A program made the translations under genes and the position numbers. Positions 1 through 9,359 of a stretch of 64,000 bases of DNA are shown in pieces. This DNA comes from Leptospira selangorensis. GTDB taxonomy: Bacteria; Spirochaetota; Leptospiria; Leptospirales; Leptospiraceae. The stretch is from the NCBI RefSeq assembly GCF_004769405.1, contig NZ_RQES01000012.1, positions 310,001 to 374,000 of the forward strand, written 5' to 3'. The notes beneath the pieces are model-generated. The model saw nothing but the letters and a program-made list of their open reading frames with translations, made no database searches and was not told the origin of the DNA. Positions within the stretch are counted from its first letter, which is position 1. Each line of letters starts with the position of its first letter.

Positions 1-907
1 CAAAAATTTCAGAAGCGGAAGCAGAACCTTCATTGATAAGGACGACTAAAGGTATAGAGGTATATTTATCTCCCTTGCCTGTAGACTTGGACACGTCCGC
101 AAGTTCTCCACCTCTTCCTCTTACGGAAACTATATCCAATCCTTCCGGAAGAAAAATATCGGACAATGCAACAGATAAAGGTAATAAGCCGCCCGGATTC
201 ATTCTTAAATCCACGATTAGACCTTCGGATTTTTTATCTGCGAGTAACTTCAGATGTTTTTTAAATTCTTCTAATGTGTTTTCTCCCATAAACTGGTTCA
301 AACGGAGATAACCCACTTTTTCTTTTTCGAAGAAATAAGAACGAACATATCGTATCTTAATGTTTTCACGAACTAATGTGAATTGCAGAGGTTCTTTTAT
401 ATTTTTTCTTTCTACTTTAATGCTTACGGAACTTCCCGGTTTTCCACGCATTAGTTTGATCCCTTCTGCATAGCCCAAGTTTGCCGTACTTTTTCCGTCT
501 ATCTCAATGATCCTATCTTGAGGTAAGATACCCGCTTTCATCGCAGGAGTATCTTCGATAGGAGAAACAACTACTATAGCTCCGTCAGTATAAGCCACTT
601 CCATTCCGACTCCGCCGAAAGATCCACGAGTCTCTTCCCGCATTTGTCTGTATTCTTCTTCTTCCAAGAAGGAAGAATGAGGATCTCCCAGAGATCCGAG
701 CATTCCTTTGATCGCACCTAAGAATACTTTTTCTTCGTCTACGGTTTCTACATAACCGTTTTGCATGAGTCCGAAAACTTCATGGAATAATTGCAGATAT
801 TTTTCAGCAGTTTCTGAAACCGCTTTTGCATGTACCGGACGAAATACAAGCGTAGTAAATAAGATCAGAACCAAACCGGCCCAGGCAAATCTTTCCTTAC
901 TCTTCAT
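1..907 (-). CDS. ctpA: S41 family C-terminal processing protease (CtpA-like), partial
   Basis: This is a periplasmic serine protease of the CtpA/tail-specific protease family; its C-terminal part lies beyond base 1. About 302 residues are visible. They comprise a signal peptide (residues 1-28, ending near PVHA), a helical segment, a PDZ domain at about 80-165 (starting GGVGMEV and containing DRIIEIDGKS), and the start of the protease core with the strand GLIVDLRMNPGG. The catalytic-serine motif GSASASE sits at the very edge of the window. The ATG at 905-907 overlaps the upstream lipoprotein gene by 11 bp, so the two are probably co-transcribed and translationally coupled. The Lys of the Ser-Lys dyad lies outside the window and cannot be checked. 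Confidence 0.93.
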   Translation of the reverse strand, partial: MKSKERFAWAGLVLILFTTLVFRPVHAKAVSETAEKYLQLFHEVFGLMQNGYVETVDEEKVFLGAIKGMLGSLGDPHSSFLEEEEYRQMREETRGSFGGVGMEVAYTDGAIVVVSPIEDTPAMKAGILPQDRIIEIDGKSTANLGYAEGIKLMRGKPGSSVSIKVERKNIKEPLQFTLVRENIKIRYVRSYFFEKEKVGYLRLNQFMGENTLEEFKKHLKLLADKKSEGLIVDLRMNPGGLLPLSVALSDIFLPEGLDIVSVRGRGGELADVSKSTGKGDKYTSIPLVVLINEGSASASEIF

Positions 908-1199
908 TTTTGCCGACCAATGCGAAGTAAGTCTTCGGATATTTGATTCGAATTTGTTCCATTACGGAATCCTTATCTAGTTGGTATCTTTCGCAGGCAG
1001 CTTCCAAAATTTCGGAATCCTTTCGAATGGTTTGTTCGGAAGCGTAATTCAATCTTTCCGCAAGGCGGGCCTCGGTCAGATATTCAAGGACTAATTTTAA
1101 GTCCCTGTCTCCGATCTCTTTTTTTCGGGAGGCGCAATCGAATAATAGAAGTAATAAGAAGAAGGCCGCGAATACGCGGAAAAAGGAAAGATTATTCAC
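897..1199 (-). CDS. Small lipoprotein
   Basis: I do not recognise this 100-residue protein beyond its export signal. An N-terminal hydrophobic stretch (residues 8-20) ends in LLFDC-A, a plausible spirochete lipobox with Cys22 as the acylated residue. The rest is charged and predicted helical. It overlaps the start of the downstream ctpA-like gene by 11 bp and follows lexA by 59 bp, so it may serve the protease or share its location in the envelope. That link comes from context only. Confidence 0.75.
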   Translation of the reverse strand: MNNLSFFRVFAAFFLLLLLFDCASRKKEIGDRDLKLVLEYLTEARLAERLNYASEQTIRKDSEILEAACERYQLDKDSVMEQIRIKYPKTYFALVGKNEE

Positions 1200-1258
1200 T
1201 CTTTCAAAATCTTTCCTCTCTCAAGGGTTAATGTCAACTCCGAAATCCGGAGAGCTTA

Positions 1259-1867
1259 TCAATAGGAGCGATAAAGGCCGATCAACTTTCCTACGATGGT
1301 TACTTTTTTACTACGGATCGGTTTGTATTTTGGATTTCTAGCTTCCAAACGAATATGATCCGCTTCTTTAAAATACACTTTTAAAGTTGCCTCGTCTTCG
1401 ATCAGAGCAACTACGATCTCTCCGTTCCGAGCTATATCCTTTTTCTGGATAATCGCCACGTCTCCGTCATTGATCCCGGCTTCTATCATGGAATCCCCTT
1501 GCACTTTCAGGGCGAAGGTGATTCCTTTGGAAGCCATCTCTTCCGGAACTGGGATATAAGCTTCTATGTTTTCTTCCGCTAAAATTGGAAGGCCGGCAGC
1601 AACTCTACCTAAGAGGGGAATGCTCGGAGTGGGAACTGGTAAACTTTCGAATGGACTTTGGCGGGTAAGCTCTATTGCTCTGGATTGGTTTTTGGAGGTC
1701 TTGAGATATCCTTTTTTCTCGATGGCTTTTAGGTGATCGTAAGCACCCTTTGCCGTAATCCCAAACTCATCTCCGATCTCTCTGATCGTTGGCGGAAAGC
1801 CTCTTTCTTTGATTACATTGGTAATAAACTGTAAAACAGCGAGTTGCTTTTCCGTTAGATCTTTCAT
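1259..1867 (-). CDS. lexA: LexA SOS repressor
   Basis: LexA represses DNA-damage genes and inactivates itself by RecA-stimulated autocleavage. The 202-residue protein has a winged helix-turn-helix (residues 1-65), then the Ala91-Gly92 cleavage site in RVAAGLP, then the S24 peptidase core with Ser126 (in GDSM) and Lys163 (in ATLKVY), so all catalytic features are intact. The frame stays open further upstream to 1996, but that extension overlaps the adaptor gene. The ATG at 1865-1867 gives the canonical MKDLTEKQ start. The 55-bp gap to the upstream adaptor gene contains an 8-bp inverted repeat, TTGTGCAA, at 1895-1902. I do not see the TTTG-N5-CAAA box that I recall for Leptospira LexA. Confidence 0.96.
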   Translation of the reverse strand: MKDLTEKQLAVLQFITNVIKERGFPPTIREIGDEFGITAKGAYDHLKAIEKKGYLKTSKNQSRAIELTRQSPFESLPVPTPSIPLLGRVAAGLPILAEENIEAYIPVPEEMASKGITFALKVQGDSMIEAGINDGDVAIIQKKDIARNGEIVVALIEDEATLKVYFKEADHIRLEARNPKYKPIRSKKVTIVGKLIGLYRSY

Positions 1868-1922
1868 GCTTAACAAGTTATTAGTGAATAAATGTTGTGC
1901 AAGTACTTTTTTGGTGATATGA

Positions 1923-3104
1923 TTAAAACTTAAGGAATTCACTCTTAAGAACGAAGGAACCTTTCGAGACAACTTCTGCGCCGTCAGGAAGCCCACCTAA
2001 GATGATAATATCATCTTCTATCGTGTCCCCTACTATGACGTTTACCGCTTCAAAACTGCCTTCCCCATGAGGAATGAATACGAAAAATTTTCCTTCTATC
2101 TCGTGGACTGCTTCCAGAGGGATCATCTTTCGTTTCCCTCCACCGGTGCTCACAACAAGACCGGCCACTTTTGCAGTAACCGTTTGGCCGGGTTTTAATT
2201 TATTTCCTTTATTCGAGACCATGATCCTGAGTTTTGCAGTACGTTTAATATTGTCCAAAACCGTTCCTACATAACCCACTTTTCCTTGGATCTGAACGCT
2301 ACTATGTTCGTCACCTAAAGGAAATATAGTTGCCTGCGCACCTTCTCTCACTCCGCCCAGATCTTTTTCATATACATCTAATAAAACCCAAAGATGATTT
2401 AAGTTAGCAATCGTGAATAACTCTTCGTTACGATTGATCTGCTGGCCTAGAACAGCTTTTCTTTCGGTAACTTCTCCGTTGATAGGACTTCGCAGAATAA
2501 GATTAGAAGATACATAGATACCTCTTTCGATCCCTTCGATCTCGGAAGGAGTCAGACCGTAATTGTCCAACTTGATACGAGTGGTTTCCACTTCTGTTTT
2601 TGCAGTTTTGTACTGCATGGTTGCGAACTCATATTCTTTTGCAGAGGTAACTTTCATTTCGAAAAGTTCCTTAGCACGATCCGCTTGCATCTTCAATGCA
2701 TCCAAAGATGCTCTTGCTTTTACATATGCCGCTTCTACTTCTCCCAATTGAATGGAAGAAAGAATTGCTAACGGGGATCCTTGGCTGACCTTATCCCCTT
2801 CTTTAACCAAAACTTTTTTAATCCTGGCTTCGACCTGAGAGCCTACTTTGGCCATACTTTCCGGATCGTAGGTGATCCTACCCGGTAATGCAAGTTCTTC
2901 GAATTGGGAGACTTCTTTTAAGCCAACATAAGTGAGTGGATGTCTTCTGATCACGTCTTCCGGAACAGTGAATACGTTTTTGTTCTCTTCAGTGATCTTT
3001 TTTTCAGGTTTTTTTTTGGAGAAGTATTTGAACCCGAAAAATGCGATCGTAATTCCCAAGGCTAAAACGATCAGAACTTTATATTTTTGGAATAATAGTT
3101 TCAT
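1923..3104 (-). CDS. Efflux RND periplasmic adaptor (CusB/CzcB-like)
   Basis: This is a membrane fusion protein that would bridge an inner-membrane pump and a TolC channel. The 393 residues comprise an N-terminal membrane anchor (about 8-27), a barrel-sandwich half with VKEGDKVSQGSPLAILSS, an alpha-helical hairpin (about 125-190), the returning lipoyl half (SPINGEVTERKAVLGQQI), a beta-barrel with LWVLLDVYEKD, and a membrane-proximal domain. This order matches heavy-metal adaptors of the CusB/CzcB group, but I see no Met- or His-rich metal-binding tail. It overlaps the upstream TolC-like gene by 4 bp (ATGA). No CusA/CzcA pump gene follows; lexA does. The substrate is therefore unknown. Confidence 0.9.
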   Translation of the reverse strand: MKLLFQKYKVLIVLALGITIAFFGFKYFSKKKPEKKITEENKNVFTVPEDVIRRHPLTYVGLKEVSQFEELALPGRITYDPESMAKVGSQVEARIKKVLVKEGDKVSQGSPLAILSSIQLGEVEAAYVKARASLDALKMQADRAKELFEMKVTSAKEYEFATMQYKTAKTEVETTRIKLDNYGLTPSEIEGIERGIYVSSNLILRSPINGEVTERKAVLGQQINRNEELFTIANLNHLWVLLDVYEKDLGGVREGAQATIFPLGDEHSSVQIQGKVGYVGTVLDNIKRTAKLRIMVSNKGNKLKPGQTVTAKVAGLVVSTGGGKRKMIPLEAVHEIEGKFFVFIPHGEGSFEAVNVIVGDTIEDDIIILGGLPDGAEVVSKGSFVLKSEFLKF

Positions 3105-4570
3105 TGTGATTCTCCCTTCGCCCTGTTTGCCGAAGAAATTTCCGCGATTTTTCCGGTTGCGGCTTTATAATTTTCTACCGCATTAAAATATAAATATAGT
3201 AGGTCGTAATATTCTCTGAGGATGGTGAGGTAGTTTTTTTCTGCTTGGAGGAAGGTTACTTGATCGGAGGCGCCGCGGACATATGCAATTCTGGATTTCT
3301 CTTCCAATTGTTTGTTTTTCTGGAGAAGATTGATCCTTTCGTATTTGGTTAAGAGTTCTTCTCTCGCCAATAATTCTTTTTTAGCGGCCTCGATCTCGGC
3401 GTTTACTTCTCTTTTTTTTGCATCTAAGGCGAGTTCGAATTTTCTATATTCTTCTTTTGCAGAATATATTTTTCCTTGGCCTCTATCATTCAAAGGAATT
3501 GGGATGGAAGCGAATACTCCTCCATAATTTTCCCCACCTTTGACCCTCCACTCTCCACCTAACTGCAACCAGCCTAAGGCTTCCTTTCTTTGCAGTTCAA
3601 TGTTCATCTTCTTCTCTTGTAACCTTTGCTCGAGCGCAGTAAGGTCAGGACGTTCTACAGAAGGAAAATTTTCTTTTAAGTGTAGTCCCATTTCTTCCAA
3701 AGTTCTGAACTTCATGGAGTCCACTTTGAAAGCGAATACACCTTCTTCCTCAGATAAACCGGAAAGGATGCGTAGATCTTTTTCGATAGCCTGCCTGCGA
3801 ACGATCGCATCACGGTAGAATTTTTCTACCTGTATCCTTTCTAACTCTAAACGTTCGAATTCGAGAGGAGAGATATCTCCCTTCTGCACTCTAAACTTTG
3901 TGAGTTCTAAAAGATCGCTATAGTTTTCGTAGAATTCTTTGTTTGTATCTACAAGAAGTGTAAGAAATACGAATGCCCAATAATTTTGGCGAAGCCTCAT
4001 CCGGAAGATACGATCGAAATTCCAGAAATCTTGGATTGAAGCTTCGAATCCTTTTTTGGCTACTCTTGTTCTAAGAGGAACAACTCCATACACGTCCAAC
4101 TCTTGGTACATTCCGGGTGCTGTTTCCGGACTTCCACCTTGTGAGTTTGGAGTTCCGCCAATGAACTGTTGTTGGAATTGAAGGACTGGATTTCGATATA
4201 AGGAAGCGGTGATCACCCGTCCTCTTTCGATCCCCATATTTTGTTTTTCGGATAAATACAGAGGGTTGTTTGAGATCGCATATTCAGTTAAACGATCCAC
4301 ATCCCAGTCTATGACCTTGCCCGCAGTTGGACTAGCATTTGTAGAACTAGTGGTTACCGGACTGGCGTTTTGGCTCGGCTTATTAACCGGATTTCCCTTT
4401 TTATCTTCGATAGTCGTTTCGAAAGGAATTGTTTCTGGAAATACAAGTGTTCCGAAAGGGAATAAAAAAGAAGAAGCAGCAAAAATAGAAAGAAGGATCC
4501 AACTTCTGTTCTTATTATAGGAAGTTTTATCGAGTAGATCTTGTTCGTGTCCCGATTGGAAGTCTCGCAT
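3101..4570 (-). CDS. TolC family outer-membrane efflux protein
   Basis: This is an outer-membrane channel protein of the TolC/CusC/CzcC family, 489 residues long. After an N-terminal hydrophobic signal (about 25-45) comes a low-complexity Ser/Thr/Pro/Asn linker (55-85). Two repeated long-helix OEP modules follow, with characteristic stretches such as TEYAISNNPLYLSEKQN, KGDISPLEFERLELER and YVRGASDQVTFLQAEKNYL. The ATG at 4570 is preceded by a good ribosome-binding site (AAGGAAAGAGG). Translation is coupled to the adaptor gene by a 4-bp overlap. It likely works with that adaptor and with a pump encoded elsewhere. Confidence 0.92.
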   Translation of the reverse strand: MRDFQSGHEQDLLDKTSYNKNRSWILLSIFAASSFLFPFGTLVFPETIPFETTIEDKKGNPVNKPSQNASPVTTSSTNASPTAGKVIDWDVDRLTEYAISNNPLYLSEKQNMGIERGRVITASLYRNPVLQFQQQFIGGTPNSQGGSPETAPGMYQELDVYGVVPLRTRVAKKGFEASIQDFWNFDRIFRMRLRQNYWAFVFLTLLVDTNKEFYENYSDLLELTKFRVQKGDISPLEFERLELERIQVEKFYRDAIVRRQAIEKDLRILSGLSEEEGVFAFKVDSMKFRTLEEMGLHLKENFPSVERPDLTALEQRLQEKKMNIELQRKEALGWLQLGGEWRVKGGENYGGVFASIPIPLNDRGQGKIYSAKEEYRKFELALDAKKREVNAEIEAAKKELLAREELLTKYERINLLQKNKQLEEKSRIAYVRGASDQVTFLQAEKNYLTILREYYDLLYLYFNAVENYKAATGKIAEISSANRAKGESQ

Positions 4571-4644
4571 CCTCTTTCCTTATGGCTATTTCAATATCAA
4601 GCCCTGGTACCGCAAGTCCGTTTGCCTTTTTAGAAGATTTCATT

Positions 4645-5241
4645 TTAGAAAAGCCGGAATAAGTACCATTTCCCGTCTTGCTTTATGAAATACGGATTGA
4701 TCAGTTCCCTTTCTAGTTTCTGGTTCTCTTTAAATTTGAGTTTTAACTCGCAAGCGTTCTTGCTCTCGTAATAGAAATCGACCTCTATCCCTCCGGAAGA
4801 GAGTAACAAATCCCGAACAGTTCTTACTTCTTTCGAATTTTTCTGTTTTTCTAATAGTTCTCTATCGAAGAAGTATATGCGAAAATAATTATCTGGACTA
4901 GAAAGCTCTTGTATAAGTTGTTCTCTGGTCCAATTCCCTTTTACGTCTATATACACCCCATCTTTTCTGGAAACAATCTCAGGTAAAAAATTTAGATCTC
5001 TAGCTATGGTTCCTGAAACGAGTCTTTGTAATAATTTCAGGATCTCTTCTGTGTTCTTGGAATGTTCTCCAGTATGTCCCGCTAAAAAAACTTTTCCTTG
5101 AGTAATAGATGGAGGGATTTCGGGACTTCGCTTAGCAGAAAGAGGAGATTCTCCTCTTGCAGTAACGCAAGAAACTTGTAATAATATTAGAAGTAACAGT
5201 CCTCTGAACAAAACGGATCCGTGTAAAGATAGATGGAACAT
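4645..5241 (-). CDS. Lipoprotein of unknown function
   Basis: I do not recognise the family. This 198-residue protein has an export signal with a hydrophobic core (about 10-22) and a lipobox-like LLQVSC. The mature part contains KGNWTREQLIQEL and ends in YFIKQDGKWYLFRLF, a pattern reminiscent of small NTF2- or cystatin-like folds (assessed by eye only). It lies 33 bp after the TPR gene and 74 bp before the TolC gene on the same strand, so it may belong to one long transcript. Confidence 0.72.
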   Translation of the reverse strand: MFHLSLHGSVLFRGLLLLILLQVSCVTARGESPLSAKRSPEIPPSITQGKVFLAGHTGEHSKNTEEILKLLQRLVSGTIARDLNFLPEIVSRKDGVYIDVKGNWTREQLIQELSSPDNYFRIYFFDRELLEKQKNSKEVRTVRDLLLSSGGIEVDFYYESKNACELKLKFKENQKLERELINPYFIKQDGKWYLFRLF

Positions 5242-5274
5242 GTTTAGGACCCCGAATAAAGCTGAAGGTTCCCT

Positions 5275-6837
5275 TTAGCCCTGGGATTTCAGCGCCTTTT
5301 TTAAAAGTTCTTCTAAATCTCTTCCGTAGAGTACGGAGAGTCTGGATGGATTATCCGCCAAAAATCTGCGAGCTCCTTCCGTGAAGTCCGCGTCTCCTAT
5401 GATAAACGCCTTGTCCAATGCCATATCTTTTACTTGGCCCAAGGTATCTCTTAAGAATATATCCGAAATTTTAGCGTCCTTCCATTTTCTGAATTTGAAA
5501 AGAGCACGAGTTTCTTTGTCGGTTTTGTTCAGACCTTGGAAATTGACTCCATCCCCTTCTTTGTTCGGGATCTCTCTACTTACTGTATAATTTAGAGCTA
5601 TGACAACCTTAACGCATAAGTTTTTGAAATCCACACCCTTTAAGGATCTATAATGATCCATGGCGCTGATCCCGATCTTATTCACGTCGATCACGATCTT
5701 GTTACCTTCTTCGTCTATAATCCCTTTGATGTGAAAGGACTTGGAAGATTTTAAACCGGAGATCTCATAATAACGTTCTACTGGAAATAGTTCTGTGAAT
5801 AATTTTCCTAGTTCTTGCTCTGGAAGAAATCCACTCTTAGCGACTTTTCCAAGTTCTAATCTTTTGGTTTCAACTTGGTATTTATAATTTGCAAGTTCTA
5901 TGATCCGATCATCATCCACTCTTTCGGATTCGGCTTCGATCAGATATTCGCTGGCGTCTTCCAATCTTCCCATATGAACCGCAATCAGGGAGAAATGGAA
6001 ATCGGAGTCTATCATCTCCTGTTTCCATCCATTATTCCTTGCGATCTCCATGCATAGTCTGGCATGTTTTAGAGCTTCGTTCCAATTTCCTTTCAGGATA
6101 AATTCCAACATGATAAATTGGAATAATGTGTAACGAACATACTCGTCTGTGACAACATCTACCACAGAGTTTGCTACACGGATTGCCTCGTCATGTTCTC
6201 CGGCTCTTGACAAAGAGACCGCGTATAAAAATCCACCTACGGAAGAAGTAGGATCTTCTTCGAATGCTTTTTGAAAATAAGTTCTGGGATCTCCCTTTCT
6301 TAAGATACCTGCAACCACACCTTTTCCTATGAGCAATGCAGGCATTTTGATCTTCTCATCCGGAATCCTGGAGAGGAATTTATCTGCGATCCCGAATTCT
6401 TTTTGGCCGATCGCCATAAAGCCGATTCGGATACATGCCTCTAGATTATCAGGGTCTACGGAAAGAGTATCCGAATAATGAAATACAGCTTCTTCATATA
6501 GATCTTGTTGGTAATATATATCAGCGAGACGATTAGATACCGCTATTTCCGAAATTTCCTTATCGAAGTTACCGATCTTTTTGATCTTATCTAAATGTTT
6601 TGCTTCGTTATTATAATCACCTTCCATGGCGTAAATTTTCGCCATGATAAAATGAGCTCTGGTATTAGATGGATTGGAATCTAAAATATCTCTGATCAGG
6701 ATCCGAGAGTCGACGTAGTTTCCCATAGCCGCCAAAGCAAGAGCCTTCTCAAAAGAATCCTTTTTGGATTGAATGAGAAAGGAACCTGCTGCGACGATCA
6801 GGATGATTCCAGCTGCAACGAGAATTACAAAGATCAT
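5275..6837 (-). CDS. Membrane-anchored TPR protein with C-terminal Mrr-like domain
   Basis: The 520-residue protein has an N-terminal membrane anchor (residues 2-22), TPR-like helical repeats (about 28-330) and a C-terminal domain from about 395. That last domain has the layout of an Mrr-type restriction-endonuclease fold: NYTVSRE, then a GDG turn, then [18 protein letters not shown], then [18 protein letters not shown] and a closing hydrophobic strand [13 protein letters not shown]. In active Mrr enzymes the core strand carries a (Q/E)xK pair; here the equivalent positions read K-F-R, so the domain is probably catalytically dead or altered. It is the first gene of a leftward run and is divergent from the FtsX-like gene, with a 70-bp gap. 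Its function is unknown. Confidence 0.8.
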   Translation of the reverse strand: MIFVILVAAGIILIVAAGSFLIQSKKDSFEKALALAAMGNYVDSRILIRDILDSNPSNTRAHFIMAKIYAMEGDYNNEAKHLDKIKKIGNFDKEISEIAVSNRLADIYYQQDLYEEAVFHYSDTLSVDPDNLEACIRIGFMAIGQKEFGIADKFLSRIPDEKIKMPALLIGKGVVAGILRKGDPRTYFQKAFEEDPTSSVGGFLYAVSLSRAGEHDEAIRVANSVVDVVTDEYVRYTLFQFIMLEFILKGNWNEALKHARLCMEIARNNGWKQEMIDSDFHFSLIAVHMGRLEDASEYLIEAESERVDDDRIIELANYKYQVETKRLELGKVAKSGFLPEQELGKLFTELFPVERYYEISGLKSSKSFHIKGIIDEEGNKIVIDVNKIGISAMDHYRSLKGVDFKNLCVKVVIALNYTVSREIPNKEGDGVNFQGLNKTDKETRALFKFRKWKDAKISDIFLRDTLGQVKDMALDKAFIIGDADFTEGARRFLADNPSRLSVLYGRDLEELLKKALKSQG

Positions 6838-6907
6838 TTTTCGGAATTTCTGCTATTAACTAAATAAATGTTGGATAAAATCAAACGTTTTCAATATCCT
6901 GCTCCCG

Positions 6908-7432
6908 ATGGGAAGAATCACTTACCTGAGGTTTGCATTTTCCCTTTTTCTCCGGGACTGGATCACCAGTGTACTGCACGTCGTATTCTCGACGTTTTTC
7001 GCCTACGGATTTTTATTCGGATTTTTCTCCCTTCGTACGGAAAAAAGACCCACGGACATTTCTAGTATCGATCTATTCCTGAATTCTCCGTACTTGCTTT
7101 TATCTCTTTGTGGCCTCGCTTTAATTTTTATGAGCATAGTCAGGGTAATGACTCGTTCCGGGGATAACGGAATTATGATGGCTGTAGGCGGGAATAGACA
7201 GGGGGTCGTGCTCCTACAAACCGTGGAACTTTGGATCATCCACGGGATCGGGTTCTTATTTTCTTTAATTTTAAGCGTTTTTATCCCTATCGGAAAGTCA
7301 GAATTGGTCTCTCCTCTCGACTATCTTGCAAGTTTGGCCGCCGAAGCGATCTTAATCGGTGGAATCAGCGCACTTGTAGCCTATTTATACACCTTGGTTG
7401 ATCCTTATAGATCGATCAGGAGGGGAAAATGA
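6908..7432 (+). CDS. Short FtsX-like permease subunit
   Basis: This 174-residue inner-membrane protein has four hydrophobic segments: about 20-40, 58-76, 102-125 and 140-160. The layout (one TM, a short loop, then a three-TM block ending next to a basic tail) resembles a reduced FtsX/MacB-type permease without the large periplasmic domain. The next gene, overlapping by 4 bp, encodes a LolD-like ATPase, which supports a complete small ABC system. The start at 6908 lacks a strong ribosome-binding site. The substrate is unknown; lipoprotein release or cell-envelope control are options. Confidence 0.75.
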   Translation: MGRITYLRFAFSLFLRDWITSVLHVVFSTFFAYGFLFGFFSLRTEKRPTDISSIDLFLNSPYLLLSLCGLALIFMSIVRVMTRSGDNGIMMAVGGNRQGVVLLQTVELWIIHGIGFLFSLILSVFIPIGKSELVSPLDYLASLAAEAILIGGISALVAYLYTLVDPYRSIRRGK

Positions 7433-8094
7433 TCCTAAGGATTAATAATCTCTCCAGACATTACGGTTCCACCAAAGCAGTTAACGGAATTTCATTCGAT
7501 ATCAACCAATCCGACTATGTCGCGATTGTGGGACCTTCCGGTTCCGGAAAAACCACACTTCTTTCCATGATTACAGGTATGTTATCCAGTAGTGCGGGAG
7601 AAATTTACTTCGACACTTTAAAACTTTCCTCCATGACCAAAGGGGAACTCGCTCGGTTCAGAGCGAAAAATATAGGATTGATCTTTCAATTTTCGGAACT
7701 TGTATCTCATCTAACTGTAGAAGAGAATATTCTTCTTCCTGCATTATTAGTTGGAAAATTCGAAGAGCAGGAATATAGAGAAAAATGTGAGTATTTAATC
7801 TCTAGTCTGAATCTTCATACAATACGAAATCAACTTCCAAGCAGTCTCTCCGGTGGACAAATACAGATGACTGCGATAGCAAGAGCACTCATCAACGAAC
7901 CGGAGATGCTTCTCGCAGATGAACCTTCCGGTGACCTGGATCCGGAAAATAGTGAATTAGTACGTAAACTTCTCTCCGATTTTAATTCCAGAGGACTCAC
8001 GATCCTACTCGTGACCCATGATATGAATCTGGCTTTTGATGCTAAGACGATCTACGAAATGAGAGAAGGAAGTTTTACCAGAGTCGTTAAATGA
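7429..8094 (+). CDS. ABC transporter ATP-binding protein, LolD/MacB type
   Basis: This 221-residue ATPase has Walker [10 protein letters not shown] (35-43), a Q-loop (FQFSE, about 86-90), the signature LSGGQ (140-144), Walker B LLADEP (161-166) and the switch His in LLVTHD. It fits the LolD/FtsE/MacB class, which pairs with FtsX-like permeases such as the one encoded just upstream with a 4-bp overlap. One oddity is that the usual Arg after the signature (SGGQxQR) is Met here. It overlaps the downstream ROK gene by 4 bp, which makes this a translationally coupled operon. Confidence 0.93.
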   Translation: MILRINNLSRHYGSTKAVNGISFDINQSDYVAIVGPSGSGKTTLLSMITGMLSSSAGEIYFDTLKLSSMTKGELARFRAKNIGLIFQFSELVSHLTVEENILLPALLVGKFEEQEYREKCEYLISSLNLHTIRNQLPSSLSGGQIQMTAIARALINEPEMLLADEPSGDLDPENSELVRKLLSDFNSRGLTILLVTHDMNLAFDAKTIYEMREGSFTRVVK

Positions 8095-8996
8095 GTTCTA
8101 TTATAGGCGTGGATATCGGCGCCCAAAGTATAAAGGCCTGCCTTACTAACGAATCCGGCAAAATAATTTCTCAATCCGATTGTAAAACCGGACCGGAAAT
8201 GGATTCCAAACTTTTTCTGTCTTCTTTGGAAGAACAGATCTCTGAACTTATCTCAGGCGCCAAAGATCCGGTGAATGGTATCGGACTAGGAAGTCCAGGA
8301 CCAATAGATAAAGAAAATGGAATATTGATCTCTTCAGCAAATCTTCCTTTATTAAAAAATGTTCCCTTGGTTGATTTTTTAAAGAAGAAGTTCGGCATTC
8401 CGGTATATTACGATAATGACGCGAACTGCGCTGCGTTAGGAGAGTATTGGTTCGGAGAAGGTAAAACTTCTTCCAATCTGATCGTTCTTACATTAGGGAC
8501 AGGTTTAGGTGGAGGATGGGTTTTCCAAGGCAAACTATTCGACGGCTATCTTGGAAATTCCATGGAGGTAGGACATACCACTATTCATCCTGGCGGAGCA
8601 CTTTGTGGCTGCGGGCAAAGAGGATGTACGGAAGCTTATTTTAGCGCGAGCGGATTCTCTTCTAGGTTTTTAGAAAAAACAGGCTCCAAACTTTCCGATG
8701 TAGAAACTCTATTCGATCTGGCTTCTAAACATCATAAAGAAGCAAACGAGATCCTGGAAGAAGGAATAGAAAGTTTAGCGCAACTCATTCGTAATCTAAT
8801 CCATTTACTCAATCCTGAGCATATCGTATTGTCCGGAGGGATTGCTAAGTCCTATTCATTCTTCGGAAAACGACTTGAAAATAGGGTGAGAGAAATCATA
8901 TTTCCCATATTCAAAGAATACGTAAAGATCCTTCCGGGAAAATCGGTCACCGGTGCCCTGGGAGCTGCAAGTTTATGTTTGGACAATAAAACATGA
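8091..8996 (+). CDS. ROK family sugar kinase (glucokinase-like)
   Basis: This cytoplasmic ROK-family protein of 301 residues probably phosphorylates glucose or a related hexose with ATP. The visible features are the N-terminal phosphate motif [13 protein letters not shown], the sugar-binding region with [18 protein letters not shown], the TLGTGLGGG motif, and the zinc-binding CGCGQRGC followed by TEAY, diagnostic of ROK kinases. There is no N-terminal helix-turn-helix, so it is an enzyme and not a NagC-type repressor. It overlaps both neighbours by 4 bp. Confidence 0.92.
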   Translation: MSSIIGVDIGAQSIKACLTNESGKIISQSDCKTGPEMDSKLFLSSLEEQISELISGAKDPVNGIGLGSPGPIDKENGILISSANLPLLKNVPLVDFLKKKFGIPVYYDNDANCAALGEYWFGEGKTSSNLIVLTLGTGLGGGWVFQGKLFDGYLGNSMEVGHTTIHPGGALCGCGQRGCTEAYFSASGFSSRFLEKTGSKLSDVETLFDLASKHHKEANEILEEGIESLAQLIRNLIHLLNPEHIVLSGGIAKSYSFFGKRLENRVREIIFPIFKEYVKILPGKSVTGALGAASLCLDNKT

Positions 8997-9340
8997 CAGA
9001 TTCCTGTATATTTTGTAAACTTATCAATAAAGAGATCCCGGCTAAGATCATTTTCGAGGACGAGAATCTATTAGCTTTTCATGATATTTCTCCCCAAGCA
9101 CCAACTCATTTTCTGGTCATTCCCAAAAAACATATCATAGACATAGACAAAACCGATTCTGAGGATAAGGCTCTTCTTGGAGAAATTTTATATAGAGCCA
9201 CTGAAATTGCCAGATCCCTCGGGCTCAATAAAGACGGTTTCCGTATCGTAAACAATATGGGTGAATTAGGTGGCCAAACGGTATTCCATCTTCATTTCCA
9301 TGTACTTGGCGGAAGACAAATGAAATGGCCTCCGGGTTGA
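8993..9340 (+). CDS. HIT family nucleotide-binding hydrolase (HinT-like)
   Basis: This 115-residue histidine-triad protein probably hydrolyses nucleoside phosphoramidates or acyl-adenylates. [14 protein letters not shown] at the N-terminus and the triad HLHFHV (His99, His101, His103) with upstream [13 protein letters not shown] are typical of the HinT/PKCI branch, and the length is right for the family. It overlaps the ROK kinase by 4 bp and precedes the next membrane-protein gene by 19 bp. Confidence 0.95.
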   Translation: MTDSCIFCKLINKEIPAKIIFEDENLLAFHDISPQAPTHFLVIPKKHIIDIDKTDSEDKALLGEILYRATEIARSLGLNKDGFRIVNNMGELGGQTVFHLHFHVLGGRQMKWPPG

Positions 9341-9359
9341 TCTGTAACGAGGATCTATT

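Noticed and set aside
1868..1922. A possible SOS box in front of lexA.
   Set aside because: Only an 8-bp dyad TTGTGCAA is present; it does not fit the TTTG-N5-CAAA form I recall for Leptospira, so I do not call an operator.
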